From contig VZRG01002589.1 in the NCBI GenBank assembly GCA_013397435.1, positions 29,594 through 93,593 of the forward strand: a DNA stretch of 64,000 bases, read 5' to 3'. The notes beneath the pieces were generated by a model. The model saw only the letters and a program-made list of their open reading frames with translations. It made no database searches and was not told where the DNA came from. Positions 1 to 13,900 of this stretch are shown here, in pieces. Within the stretch, counting starts at the first letter, position 1. Each line of letters begins with the position of its first letter. The DNA comes from Erythrocercus mccallii. Lineage: Eukaryota > Chordata > Aves > Passeriformes > Dicruridae. The translations under genes and the position numbers were made by a program.

Positions 1-3000
1 TAATTTTACAACCAAGTTGAACTTGCTTAAATTAGACATTTAATGATATTTGCGAGTGATTTCCCCCTTTATGACTGAATGAAGTTTTTTCATACTTCAT
101 GATTTGTGTGCACTTAAACAGGAATATGAGAGTTACATCTTGGTGCTAAGTATGTGTCATTTGTTTGGTTTTTTTCCATTGGTAGGGAATCTTAGCCCAC
201 ACTGGATTTCACAGTACTTCCTTTTGTGGACATAAGGCCTCTGTTTATTTGTTAATTTTTTTGGAGTATGTGGTGTGTTCCTGTGAGCCATGGTTATTAA
301 TTGACAGATGAGTTACACTATGATGGCACTTAAAATGCACAACATGTATTTCTGAAAGCAGTCGTTGCTATAGCAACTTTCTAGTAGGTCACTGGCAGTG
401 TTGTGTGAGTGTGTGTGTATGATTTGGCTGTTAATGCAGACTAATACTGGTAGAAAAATGAGAAATGGGAGAGTCAGAAAGAAGGTAGCCCTTCCCCCCT
501 CCCTGTCCTCTCCCCTCAAAAGAGTGTAAGGGAATTTTGTGGAGAAAATGCTTACTTAGGATATGCATGTATTGGCAAGAAACTGGCTATCATCTGCTAT
601 AATTAGATGCTTTCTTTTTATTTATGCAAAGATTATTAAAAAGCCTCCAAATGGCCTTAATCTGACTCTGCTTTTTCTTCGACATCTTTGAAGTTTGATT
701 AGGAAAGGAATCTATACTCAGCTGATTCAAAAGTAATGTGCTGTATTGAGCATTAACACCTATTTTTGGAGTATAGCACTAGAAATTGGGGTTTCTCTCT
801 TTTTGTAAGATCTTTCAGCAAGGTACAATGCATTTCTGTAGCAATTTAGGCCAATGCACTTCTGCTCCTGCTCTCTCCTGATTGTTTCCATCTCTTCCCT
901 AGCCCTGGTCCTGTGCTCATGCAAACAAGGGATGCGCCACTTCAGGGAGCTGATCCAAATACAAACAACTAGAAAATAGGTTTTAAAATTGCTACATGCT
1001 TTCCTGGATTGTACAATGGGCAGAAAGCCAAGTGCCAGTACAACCATAGGAGGGAGCAGCCATGGTGTCTGATGTTCAGGGCAGTGGACGTGGATGGGAG
1101 TGACTGACATTCCCAGACATTCATTCAGATGTTATTTCCCAGTGACTCTGCTTTTGGTTTTGCTCTGAAACCAGAAGTGCTGTGCCGAGGACTCTATCCC
1201 AAATTCTTTGCATTTGTATTTTGCTCTGAAATAGTTCTCTAATAGTGTCTCCTGGGTTTTTATTTTTTCATTTTTACTGCCCTGATTAGAGAGCATTCAT
1301 ATATCTCTTTTAAAGTGATCAACCTATAGCTAGGCCATTAGTTTGACTCTTGAATTAACACTGCCTTAAGATAATGGAAAATGAATGACTCACAAGAGCA
1401 CGTTCTAGATGGTGATAAATGAAAATAATGTAATGTGTAGGAAGTGTACTATGACACTGTAATCTAATAGATTTTTCTCAAATTATAGTGTGGAATGTTT
1501 AATGTGGACTTTGTTATGTGTTGCCTCTTTTGTTCTACAAAAGCCATAAAGACGCTGTGCTGCATTTTCAGTTGAATCAATATGATAGAATTGCTTTGCT
1601 GCCTGGATGGGAGCAGGGAGGGATTGTGGCAGGGAGGGCAGGAGGACTGGAGCTGCTTGCTCCCTTCTCTTCTTTCCCAGTGTCCCCTGTGTCTCCATTC
1701 ACTTGTTTGGGAGTATCCAAGCTGCTGTATTAAAAGAAAAAAAAGTAGGAACATGTGGTCAGGAGCAGGAGGAAAAAGCAGAGACTGCATTTTAAACAAC
1801 AGCAACCAGTCAGATTAGTTCAACCATTGTATGAAACCTCATCCCAAAACCCTATTGAAAAAGAAATTATCTGTTCCATGTTGGTTTGTTGTTGGTTTTT
1901 TAAAATTATTATTCTCTGATATGCAGTCATGTTCTCTGTGTTTTGAGATTTGTGGAAGTGCTAACTATTGGTATAAGCCCTGGAAAAAAAACTTCCTTGA
2001 TACTTCTAAAGTATTCAAATGATTGCTGAATGTTTTATTAAATATACTTGTATGTACTGTTTGCTGTGAAAAAGCTTGCTCTAACTTTGCCTCAAGGGTG
2101 AAGACAATGCCTATTTATTTGAATAATTTGTAGGGAAATGGAGGTAGGAACAGGTACAAGAAAAATGAAAACTTGTGTCTTCCTTGTATTTTCTGTAAGG
2201 ATTGTTCTTAGAGGAAATGTTCCCTTAGTTAACTCCTGGGGTTACAATTTTTAGCTAGATTTTTCTCTTGAGAATCTCATGGGAGTTGAGAATCTGTTTA
2301 AGGAAATGCTTCAAAATACTCTCACTGTTGCTCTTACACCCTGACAGTTTCAAATATCAGTTACTGGATGTATTTTCATTTTATGTAACTGTGTAAGGTA
2401 CTGGAAATCCTCTGCCTGTCTTTCTGAAGTGCAGAAGAAAGTATTTGTGAGTGCTTCAACATTTAAAGCTGTGTGGTCTGTTCTCTTCTCTACAAAAGCC
2501 AAGGAGTCTTACGGGGGGGAAATATCCTCTTGTGTGGATCAGCTGCTGGAATTTCCCCCCTCATGGAGAGCCTCAGCTGCTCTTTTCCGGAGCTTCTGTT
2601 AAGTTTCATTCAGTCCTACCAGCAGTGCTGAGAGAACTGTGCTTTTTCTACTTCCAGTGTCTTGTATTTGATGGTAGAAAACAATTCTCTTCTAGGCTCG
2701 AGGTTTTCTTTTCTTAGCTGTTAACTTTTCGTTTTTTCTTAGTCTGTCATTCCCAGGGCAGAGATTTGTAAGGCTGTGTGTGTAAGCAGAAGGTTGGTAC
2801 TGTTGGGGCCCATCACTGTAGCTTAGCAGAGAATTCTGTGAGTAGCAGTTCTTAAGTTCCAGATGTTGAAGACTGTGCTCTGAACACTGACCTTAGCTTC
2901 AGCACTCTGTCCTGAATGGAGCTTTGACTTTGCACAGACACAAACCAGGCAGATGCCTCTAAACCCCCAGCACATTTCTAAACAAGTTTTGCTTGTATCA

Positions 3001-5229
3001 GGATAGCCTCAGGATCCCATGTTTTTCCCATTCTTGGATCCCTCAGAGACGTTGGTTTGTGGCTCTTGATTTCATCTGTTAGCCTGCTACCTGTGAGGTA
3101 GCTCACTGCAGCTACTCTGCGTTTCTTCTGGTGATTAATCCCTGGATTCTTTCTTCTGTTCACAGTCAAGGTTAGCTATTTTTGGGATCAGGTGGGGAAG
3201 AGGTTTGATACCTTATTTATTTCTGTGGGAGGATAACGGGTTTCGGTTGCTGGCAAAGCCCACGTTCCAGTTTTTCAGTAGCACAGGGTTTCCTCTCTGT
3301 TTGGATATCTTTAGAATAATAAAGCACTCTGGCAGTTCATACTGGAATTGTTGATAGCTTCATTACCAACATCATGGAGCAGCCTTCATCTGATGGCAGC
3401 CTCTCCACGGGAGGCAAAATCTTTCTTCTGTCTCTTTTTACGTGGTCTGTTTTGGCTAAGCTTTAGCTAAGTGATTTCATTAGGCTGAAAACTGCTGCAT
3501 TAGTTCAATCAATTGTTTTAGTAAATATTTCCCAGATCAAAAAATTCTTCTTTGTCTAGGGGGAAGGACTGCTGTCAGTGTTATCGGGAGAAAGTATTTT
3601 AGGTTAGGCTTTCAAGTTGGGAGCACAAAAAAGAATGATGCTTGCTCAAACACTGTCACACTAATTCCAGTTTTTGTCATCTGCTTGTCAAATAACTCTT
3701 CAGAAGTAAAAAGAGGTGTTCCTGTATTTCTGTAAGCAATGCAAGATACAGTTATAAAAGAAATTATCAGTGTTTGCAATTTAGAGTATCCAAGTAAATT
3801 AGTGATAGCTGTGAAGTTTGAGTTGACACCATGGCTTCAAAGTAAAGTATTTGTATTAAGTTAGGAGGGAAAACACTCAAAGGGCGGTGAGGAAGGTGGT
3901 AGGAAATCAGCAGTTGTGTGGTCAGTGCAGTTAGCAAAGCACGCTTTGGTGATCCTGCTCTGTGCTGCACTGCAGTAAATCCACAGTTCACCTGTGTCCT
4001 TGTGCTCTACACCTCTATTACAGCATCACCTCAGCACCTTCTCTGGCCTGGGCACGTGGGCTCTGAGCTATGTGTCTGAGAGCAGGACAAAACTGTGTCT
4101 GATGAACAGGACAAAAAGTGCTCTGCAGATCCTGGTCCCCCCCTCCACCTGCACCAGAACACCGGGCTCACCCAGTGCCTCCTTTCAAAAATCCACTTTT
4201 GAGGTACCTGTCCTTTTGTCAGGCCTGGTGTGTTTGGCAGCACAGCCAGAAGTTGTCAGGAGATGAAGGGCAAACAGTCTGATGGGATGTGAAGTCCTTA
4301 AGAAAGGAAAGTGAATTAGCTTCAGCTAGGTCATGCACTGGTTTCTGTGATCTTGCCTCTCCTTCTTGTATTTCTGATCATGCTTGCTTGGTTTGTCAGT
4401 TTGTCCAGTTTGGAACTGGCCTCTCAACTGGTTCCACACAGCGTGATCATCATCTTCCATCTGTACACTCATCATGCCTGTACCTGGAACAATGAAAAAG
4501 CAATGGAAGAGAGATTGAGGTTTTTTCAAACATTTCTTCCCTGAGACAGTTTCCCTTTTAATGGGTTTATTGTGCAACACAAGACATTTTTAAATAACAA
4601 AGAGCAAGCAGTTTTGCCCGCCTAGCTAGTCTTCCTAGGGTTTTTGACTAACCAAAATTAATTTCTGAATGATAAAAGCTTTTTTTTTTCAGGATTGTTT
4701 ACTGAGCTAAAATAACGCTTTTTCCCAGGTGCTAATTTGTCTTTTCCCTACTGATATTTGCTTTTTGGCCTATTGCTGAACTGTTGCCAGTTGTACATAG
4801 TAATTGATAATAACTTAGTTCCTATTTCTTATTATTTCATTGATTTCTTGTGATTTCTGTGTTAGGAAGGTCATTAGGAAATGATGGTTGGTAGCCATCC
4901 CTATTTGAACTTATATTTTATTTTTTGAGTCCTTGGATTCTTTTTTCCCCCTCATGTCTCAATCTCAATCAGGAAAGGCTTGTAGGTACAGGTAATATAT
5001 TTTTTTAGGTTAGTTGACATTGCTGTGGAAGAGTAGGCAAACTCCTTGATCACACTGCTTTAGACTGAAATAAAACCACAATCCTCAAGCTCAGTACAGG
5101 TAGAAAGCAATTCCAAAGAGATAAGTTATAGGGATGGAGGAAATTAGTGTGGGATAAAGCCACTTTGCCTTATGAGTCAATTATTTAAAATTAATGTGAA
5201 TCTTTATTTTCCAGCTGTGCACCTTCCTA

Positions 5230-6670
5230 AGTGTTTCAAATCAGGAGTGAGAACTTAGGAGTAGAATGGTTTTGTTCGGGAAGTGTTCTTCTGGCACGTC
5301 ATCATTTCCTTGTTTGCTGTTCACCTGTGAGTGTTGGAGGAGCCCCTGGGCTTAGGGGAATTGTGTTAGCCTGTGGGTTTAGGTTTGAATCTTGGTTTCA
5401 GTATGAGGTCACCTGGGAAACGTGCTTGCAAGGCTTTTATTTCTAGCTCCAGCATGGTTGTGTGTGTCCATAGAAAAATATGTGCTTTTCCTCACGACTT
5501 TGTTGTGGTGATCAGGTGGTTTTAAGACAGATGAGATTTTTTTAATGTATGCTTTTGCAGTGAAGGACTTGACTGTACTGCTGCTGCAGGTCAAAACCTG
5601 TGCCATGTGTCCTAATGGAGGATGTAGTGTTGGTGAGGTTTGTTCAGCAATGTTGTTAGGTTTTTGTGTGAGGGAGTCTTTGGGAAGGTTCTCTTGGCTC
5701 AGTGCAGGTGCAGTGCTGAGCACTCACAGCACGCACCCAGGCTCTTGGGGCACTGCCTCCACTTTATGGCTTGCTTGAGTTTCACGTTGTTGGCTTTGTG
5801 ACAGGAGGTGTTGGCCTGGTGGCCAGGAAACCAGTCCCAGTGTAGGCTTTGGGAAAGGTTTGATAGAGGTGTTTGTTTGGTGTCACGCTTTGGATGGCTT
5901 CGAAGGTGTATGAGTTTTCAGAGGAAAAACACATTGTCATCTGTTTCCGAAGAAGAATAGGCTTGGTTGTACCTTTATAATCTTTGTTGAAGTAAGCCCG
6001 TGAGGATTTCAGCCTGTTTATGGATCTCATCCACTGCCTTTAGACTGGGGCAGTGTCAGGTTAGCATGGATTGGGGCTACTTAGCAGCACGTGGACTCTG
6101 GAGTTACCGTTCTTTTAAGTACTTAAGGCAAAATATGGTCAATGGGAAACTGGTGATCTGACTTAGTGAGTCTGTGGTGGCATTGATGGTTTGAGGGAGG
6201 AATGGTGTAAATTGTGTAGTTATAGATGCAGTGTAGTTGGTCTTGTAACCAGCTCACTGAGTGATGAGGAAGGGAATACTCTGACATGTTCCGATGGGTT
6301 TCTTTTCCACCTGGTCTCCTTGGATTAAGGACCTGCACAGCCTCTCGGTCTTGGGGAACACATTAGAAAATTCCTGACAGGGGGGAATACTGTTGATTCA
6401 TTTACTGAGAGGAGAATTTGAAGCAAATTTTAGTGAAGAAGAACCAAGTCAGAGTTTCCTGCTTGTTTTGCTGTTGACAGGGTTTGGGATTACTCACGGC
6501 TTTTTCTTTGGTGTCTGGGACATGGTGGAATTTAGGGCTTGAGTGGTTTTTTCCCTGAAAGGCTGCAAGTTGTGGATTGGTTCAGAAGAGGGATTGTTCA
6601 GAAGAGGGTACAAGTTGTAGGTGGAGGGTGTCTGGTTTGATACCAGGTTGAATTTTGTCAAGAAGTTGTT
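5230..6670 (-). other. G+T-skewed block, possible decayed antisense retroelement
   Basis: The + strand here is strongly enriched in G and T and poor in C; for example 6181-6240 has only two C. The minus strand is therefore A/C-rich, as in the coding strand of some endogenous retroviruses. Three minus-strand open stretches (about 6338-6123, 6030-5782 and 5723-5409) lie in different frames and read as threonine/proline/asparagine-rich segments. I cannot recognise a protein domain, long terminal repeats or a primer-binding site, so the retroelement reading is only a hypothesis. A 16-bp tandem duplication (GTTCAGAAGAGGG at 6580 and 6596) sits inside it. Confidence 0.25.
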
Positions 6671-9600
6671 GGGGTTGGGAAGTAGAGATTGATTCTGTAA
6701 TTTTTATATCTATATATAAAATGACTTTTTTTGATAAACTAATCTTTTATGGTCTACCTTTGCTCTTTTTTTTTGGCTTTTGTTCAGTTTTCACACACTT
6801 TTTTAGGAGGAGCTTTTTAGGTGTTTATAATTTAGGTTCTCTGGCTAGTGGATATGGGAAGGATATGAAAATTATTCCCTCTCTGTGGTACATCCATATA
6901 TGTTGTCAGTAGTCCCACAGAATGTCAAGAATCAAAAGTCAAAAAATCTGTGCTACCATGACCTCTTTTGAGAAGTCTCTTTTGTGCTAAAGTAAATGGG
7001 ATTAAAAAAAAAATCATTTACAGAGTTACGTGGGCTAAAAATAATTAACAGTGGAAGAAAAATGGCTTTTTTATATTTCCTGTTGAAATTTATTCCTGCT
7101 TAACTGAAAAGCATCAGTGGAACCCTGTCTACTTAATACTAGTAAAAATGGTTACTAAAAGCAAGGGTATTTAGACTACCTCACTGCAGAGAGATAGCAT
7201 TATGCTCCTTATAAAATGCTTATTGGATATGTACTAATCCCTTTTTTAAATCCAACCTCACTTCTGAGCAGCTTGAAACATAAGTATTTAATCATTTTAA
7301 AATATCCACATGCCCTCATGTACACGAAAAGATATTTGAGGGAATCAGGAGCTGTAGTAGAACTGATGCCAGTTGGCTGCATCAGGTTGAGGGTTCAGCT
7401 GAACCTTCAGCCTGTTGTTAGACAGGCAGTAGTACAGGAATCTGTGGGGTTTTGTCATTGGAGTGTTGTTGAATTCCCTGGACTCAGAAAAACTGGTACA
7501 CCAGGATCTTCCAGTTCCTGAACTGATAGCATTGAAAGACTCTTAGCCTAAAACTTTGTAAGCTTTATCTCTGGAGCAGTTGTGAATATTGAAGAGAGGC
7601 TTTCAGTGCCTCAGTCACTCTGAGATAATGCCCATAAATCTTTGAGGGTCTTGGATTGGGACATCTTTGCAAGGCTGTGGCTCCTGACCTGTCTGGCAGT
7701 GAAGGAATTGATGGAGCTGCTCCTGCAAGGCTCAGAGATGTTGGCTTCCTGAAAGACCAGTTTTCAGTGGTGGGAATGCTTTAACCAAGTCCTCAACACC
7801 ACCTCCTTCCTTTGAAGAACCATTATTATGTGTTTGTGTTCTTTTGAGGAGAGTATTGAAGGTGTCTATCAGCAAATTGGTGGAGTATTCCAGGTTAGAG
7901 TGGTCCTACATTTTCTTCTACTTGATACATACAAGTCTCTATACTAACCATTAGATATCCTTTCTCTTAGCAGCTTAATTAGTATTTTAGTGACCTTATT
8001 TTCATCTAGCCTCTGTGCTTTCCCCATAAGTTCAAATGAGTACCAGAATCAGTCATTTCCCAGAGTTTTTAATTTATATGTGACTTCAAAATGCTTGTTT
8101 TCTTTTATAATCTGGAAAAAAATGTTCTGCAGTTGCTTTTGGCTTTTCTACTCAGAGTCCCAAATCTGAGGAGAAAAGAAGAGACAAAGAGAACAAAACC
8201 ATGAACTATTCTGAGAGTTTTTTCCTTTATTCCAGCATTCTGCATGTCAGACTTTGCTTCCTTTTTGTGAAAATTGGTTTTATTATTGGCAATTTTCCAG
8301 ATACAATAAATAATAGAACACCAGATGTCCACTGCTGAGAAAAATTACAGATGAGTAAACACTTTTCTGAGGTAGCATAAAAATCTATTAACGGTGCTTC
8401 TGGTGTGCCTGCAGACAGTGTGAGCTCTTGGCCTGCTGTGCTTTGTGCTGCACAGAGATGAATATCTAAAGCCTCTGTGGCCCTCTACATTCTGACTTTA
8501 GCAGGGATTCCTGCCTTCCTCTAGATGTGGATTATTTTGTAGGAATGAGCACTCACTGCAGTACTTGAGTGTGAATTTAATCACTGGATTTAATTTTAAT
8601 TATTGTCACACAGGAGTTTGACTGAAGGTAAAAGTCCCAGAACCATTAGAAGAGACAGGGGTAAGAAAGGGTGTGGAGAGTTTGCCTGGTCCCCAGCCTT
8701 TCCCTCCAGCAGGCACAGTTCTGGTTGTACCCTGTTTTCAGACCCAAAGCAGGCTGTGTCCCAAAAGCCTTGTTTGTTTTTTTCCCAGCTGTTTCAAGCT
8801 CCTCGAAATAAGCTTTCACCACAGGCTTTGCCTGTTGCACCTGGCAAACATGATCCATCTACTTGGGAAAAGCAAAAATATTCAGTGGTGGGTAATTCAC
8901 ATTTGATGGAGCAAACTATTGGAGAGCTTCTCTAGTCCTCACCTGGTTTGTATGTGTCTTGCCTGAGTTTTCCTTGCTGCAGTAAAACCCGTTGCTTGTG
9001 TGTTCCCACTAAGAAAGACTCTCCATTGCCTTTGCAGCAGTTTTTACACATGGGAGAAGAAGTCATCCTCTTTCAGTCTGGTCTGTGTCCAGCTGTACTC
9101 TCCTGTTGCTTTCCTGTGCACAGGTGTGTTAGAGCCTCCTGGAACACTGGATTGGCCCACTAAAATCAACTGTGCAAAACTTTCAGAAGCTTTAAGTCAT
9201 TTTAGTGAGCTGGGTAAACATCAGCTGAGCAGGATGGTCTTTTCGGGGGAAATATTTAATTACCTTGATAACTTTAATTGTTTTGATAACTCACACTTAT
9301 ACTGTCTCTTTCATTATGCAGTCTTTTGCAAGCTTTTATTGATTGCTCAGTCTTCTGTTTGGAGGATGACTCGACTCTGCAGTTTTTACAATAAGCAAAA
9401 TCTCTCTCAACCTAAAACTTGTTCCAAGGGCTTTTTTTATGATTCTCAATGCTCCTGCATCATCTTAAAAAGACAATTGACTTTATCTTTTCAAGACTCC
9501 TAAGTTTTGGAAATACAAATGCAGAGAAACAGAAGGCTTCAAGGGTCCATCTATTCATTCTTGCGGATAGGCACGAGGCTGGTAGGTAGCTGATGTTATC

Positions 9601-10784
9601 ATAATGGACAGATGGGAAGGAGCAAGTTGTTAATTTAGACCTTAATCATCCAGATATTGGACTAACATTAGAACTGAATGCCTTAACTTTTAGTCTTGTG
9701 CAATCAGCCCATAATTATTTGCCCTATGAGTGATGGAGTGCCCGTAGCCCCCGGTGATCTCAGTCACAGTTATGAATGCTCAGTGCTGCAGAAAATCAGG
9801 TCAAGTGTCTCATGGAGTGCCCACAGAGGAAGGAGCAGTTATGTCTGAAGAGTCTGTAAGGATAACAAAGGGAAAGCAAGCTTGTTTTCATATGCTCAGT
9901 CCATCAAATTTATGCTTATTAAAAAAAAATCATAGTTACAAATTGAAATTATAACATTTCTGTTCTTGAGCAAGCCAGATTTACAGGCAATTGTTTTCAT
10001 GAAGCATTGATTAGTATTTTTAGTATTAGCCATCCTAGGCATTAGAAGAAAGGAGTATATGATAATACATTTAAAAGCTATTGGACTAAACACTGCGGAT
10101 CAAACAATTGTCTGAGTGAAGTGTGACACTTAATTATGCTATTATAGCCATGGTTAAAAGATTGTATTAGCTTTCCTTTGTGATCTTGGTGTCGGTGCCT
10201 TGGCACAGACCTGCACAGTACAGGAATTAACTGCTACCTTCTGGAAATGGTAGCAGAAGATACAGAAAAACTGATTGGTTTTGGCATTTCACACATTTCT
10301 AGAGACAGAAAACTAAGTAAAGAAATGTGGTAGTATGACTCAGATGTTTTTGTCCTCTAAAGATTTTATTCCCAGCTCTGGAAGAAGTGATTTCTGTAGC
10401 CTTTCAGTGCAAGGTCTTGCATTTGGAATGTTGAAGAGCACAGAATAATACTGCACACTATGATGTGACACTTCAGATGATTTTTCTGGCTGGCTGGGCA
10501 GGGCCTGTCTAGGCTAAAGGCATTTGGTGAGAGGAAGCAGCAACAGCTGTTTTGCCTGTAGAGTCAGTTCTGCATGTTGGTGCAACTGAGGAGACAACTG
10601 CAACTGAAGGCAATTTAAATGGACAGCTAGGAGTTGCCACTAGATAGTTCTTGATCCCACAGGTATGGGTAAAATGTCTGGTGATACCTGTAAAGAATGG
10701 AAGAAACTTCAGTCAATGATAATAAACTTCTGCTAAATACTCCAGTTTTGTGAACAAGTCTCGCTGTGTGATTCTTGGCCGTAC

Positions 10785-10940
10785 ATTTTTATTGAGCTGC
10801 ATGTGATTTCTGTGTGTCTGGTGCTCCAGTCTGCCCAGGTCCCTCTGAACAGCAGCACAAACATCTGGTGTGTCAAACAGCGCTCCCAGGGTTTTGAGTT
10901 TGACATTGACATGCCTTTGCAGGCTGGGAACTGCAGGTTG
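10785..10940 (-). mobile_element. CR1 LINE fragment (old, diverged), antisense
   Basis: The + strand contains phrases typical of the reverse complement of the CR1 3' region, such as CAGGTCCCTCTGAACAGCAG followed by a run resembling the usual CR1 text on 'catctggtgt' and 'ctcccagg'. The 3' terminal repeat is missing and the match is patchy, so this is an old, internally placed relic. Its edges are approximate. Confidence 0.45.
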
Positions 10941-13900
10941 TACTGGAATGGCTAACAAGAACAGCAGGGGCACACTGGAGAGGGATGTGGGGGGCTACTA
11001 ATAATATATCCAGGATGATTTTGAAGGGTGTAAGAAGTGAAGCATTGCCATGCTCTGCTAGTCTAGTTGATGCTGATATTTCCTCCTTCTGTCATGGTTT
11101 GATTGGATTAGGAATGCTGCAGACCACATAGAGAGCTTGCTATGCACCATAAGTAGTGAGGAACTCACTAATGCTCAGTGATAATTTTTCTATCACTTGG
11201 GCTTTCAGTTTTGGTTTAAGTACTTATTAGAATGTGATAGAGTGAAATTTATATTGTGCACAGAACTTCAATGAAATTATTTTAAAGATGGGCTGAATGC
11301 GCATTATGCCTTGTTTGGCCTTAAGTGATGCTATGTGCTTTCAAAATCACAGCTGGGAGTGGTGATCTAATTTGGCTTTCGATCAAGTGGCTGTAGGGTC
11401 AACATGAATTGATATGTTTCAAGTTCCAGACCTGTAGCAGAAATATAACTTATGCTTATAGAAATATTTAATCCAGAGCAAACAAAAATTCCTGAGTGAT
11501 GCAGAACACATCTCAGCATTTGATAAATTTGTTTCAAGGTTAGTTTCCTGATGATTATATTTCTATTTCTGCAGGATTTAGAATTCACATTTGCAATTCC
11601 TAGATAGTATTTTCACTTTGCAGATTGGTAGCTGGGCAGGAAGGGTTTCTGTAGCAAGTGAAGGCGAGAATTGATCTGGCTGCGTCTGATCCTTTTTTCT
11701 CTCTCACCTGGTTGGTGGAAGCTCTGCCTGGGCGTACAGTGATTGCTGTTTGTGTTGATGCTGATGCCTTTTCTTAGCAGTCAGATGCAGGTTTTAGGAA
11801 AGAATATTGAGGGGACAAATCTTGTCTCCAAACTATGAAAAACTAGAGTTTTCCATGTCTTGTTTTCTGGTGCTGTGTGGGGGCATGACACACCATCATG
11901 TACTCCAGCAGGGAGCACCGAGGGAGAGAGCAGAGTCATTAGAAATGGGAAATGAAGGAAGGGGGTAAAGGTATTACCAATTAATTGTAGAAGACATTGC
12001 TTCATTTGTGTGAGCCATTGTTAGACTATATTTTGCACTTGGAAGGGATAAGGTGACTTGGTCAACAAGGAAAGGATTTTGTATTAGAAGTCAGCCTAAT
12101 GCCTGTTATCTATTGTTTTGGGTATCTTCTAGGCAATGGAATTAATAATGTAGTAACTGCTAGATTTAGTAGTTGGTTTTCTTTGTTATTTAAGTTTTGG
12201 GTTCAGCTTTATAAGATGTAAGCACCTAGTCCATAATAGAGTTAATTGAACTTGATTTGGTTGTGTTGCTATCAGAGAGTTGCTTGGAAGGACTCTGTCA
12301 GGATGTTGTTAATCTTTTAATTTGCTTGGGTTCTGGCTAAAATGGGTGGATTGCTTCAGCACTGGAGAGGCAAACAACCTAAGTACTACAAAAACATGTG
12401 TGTAGCTTTGTGTGTTAGTAAAAACTACAGGAAATATTGATGGAATGCATGCATTGGATTCATTGTTGTAAAATCCTGGAGTCTTTTTAAAACTGAGGTC
12501 ATTATGAGATCGTTATTGGATAAACACTCTAATAAACAAAACAATCTACTAGAAAATATGGTTTTTACAAAGGCAGTTTTATATCATGGTCGTTATGTCT
12601 GCCCTAATTATTGTGCATACTTGGAAAACAGGCAAAAAGGGGAAACATTTACTTGTTTCCCATTCTATGTTTGAACTAAATGGTGTTTTCTAGTGCCTGC
12701 TTTATATTCCTCTATAGGTAATTGTAACTGGACCAGCATAAATTTATGTCATCTTAAAATATAGAGGTGCAGGTTCAAAAAGCTGCAAAAGTGCAAAGGT
12801 CATTATAATTGGGACTGAATGAAAACATCAGACTTTTTTTTCTAAACTAAAATGGAAGCAGTTGACTGCATGTTAAAAGACCGTAGTGTGTTTATAGCTT
12901 AAATAACCCCAAATGCCGAAGTATGAAGTATTCCTGCCCCTGTTCTGTTCTCCAGGACAGGTGACAAAATGGTTATATGTCTCAAGCTGTCAGGACTTTT
13001 CTATCAATGACTTTGTTCTCAGGCAGAAGGAGAGAAAGAGGGAGAATTTAATTTTCCTGATTATGAGAACATCATCTTTCAGAAACAGATATTTCTTTTA
13101 TGGAAACCAGAAAAACACAAAGCTTTATATTTGTGTAGGATCAATTAATTTTGCACAGTTGTCAAACAGTTCTTGTATTCTGTCACACACAGGCTGTATT
13201 AATACAAGAGTGTGGAGGGGTAACTTTGTTGTCTTTTGATGGTTCAGTCTGAACTTCACCACAGAGGGATGGTTTCCTCCAGTCCCGTTTTGCAGTTTGC
13301 AGTTTAGCATAAGGGCAAGGAGAAAACAGCACAGGCCCTTGCAGTTCCCTGGTGTCAGGTTTTCTGTCCTTAGCACTGTAGGTCCAGCTGCCTTGATCCA
13401 TTCTGCTTCTGGCTCTTTATACCCTTCACTCCATACTTCTAAGTCAAGACTTGGCTTTTCAAATAAGCTATCTCTGAGCAAGCATCCTTTTTGTTGTGTG
13501 TCAGAGCACTTTGTTAGAGCAGCTGAATGCTGCTGATTACTGCATCTGAGCATGTACAGCCAACAGTTGGGAAGAATTATTAGGTTAAAAAGGAAAACTA
13601 AAAAAAGAAATCCCACATAGCAGTTGTGCAGGATGCCTTAAATGTCTGTGAAAGATACCTCACATGGAGCGCACATAAATTTCCTTGAACTTCTTTAGAA
13701 AGCTCCTCTGGAAAATAATATTGCCATGAATCCTGCTAGAATTAGATAATCTGGAGATCTAAGATGCATAGGTTTCCTTTGAGGTCCAGCTAGCATAAGC
13801 ATGTGTGTGTGTACATACTTGTGTGAGTACAAAAAAATACTTCTTTCTTCAGTCTTGTTCCAGCTGTAGTGAGCTTCTCCATTTTAGAGATCTGAACATT

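Noticed and set aside
9000..9503. 167-codon + strand open frame
   Set aside because: Composition is that of random AT-rich sequence, no homology recognised, and no gene context.
13125..13616. Minus-strand open frame of about 163 codons with a hydrophobic start
   Set aside because: It begins with GTG and not ATG, has no recognised domain, no splice or poly(A) context, and its length is within chance for this much sequence.
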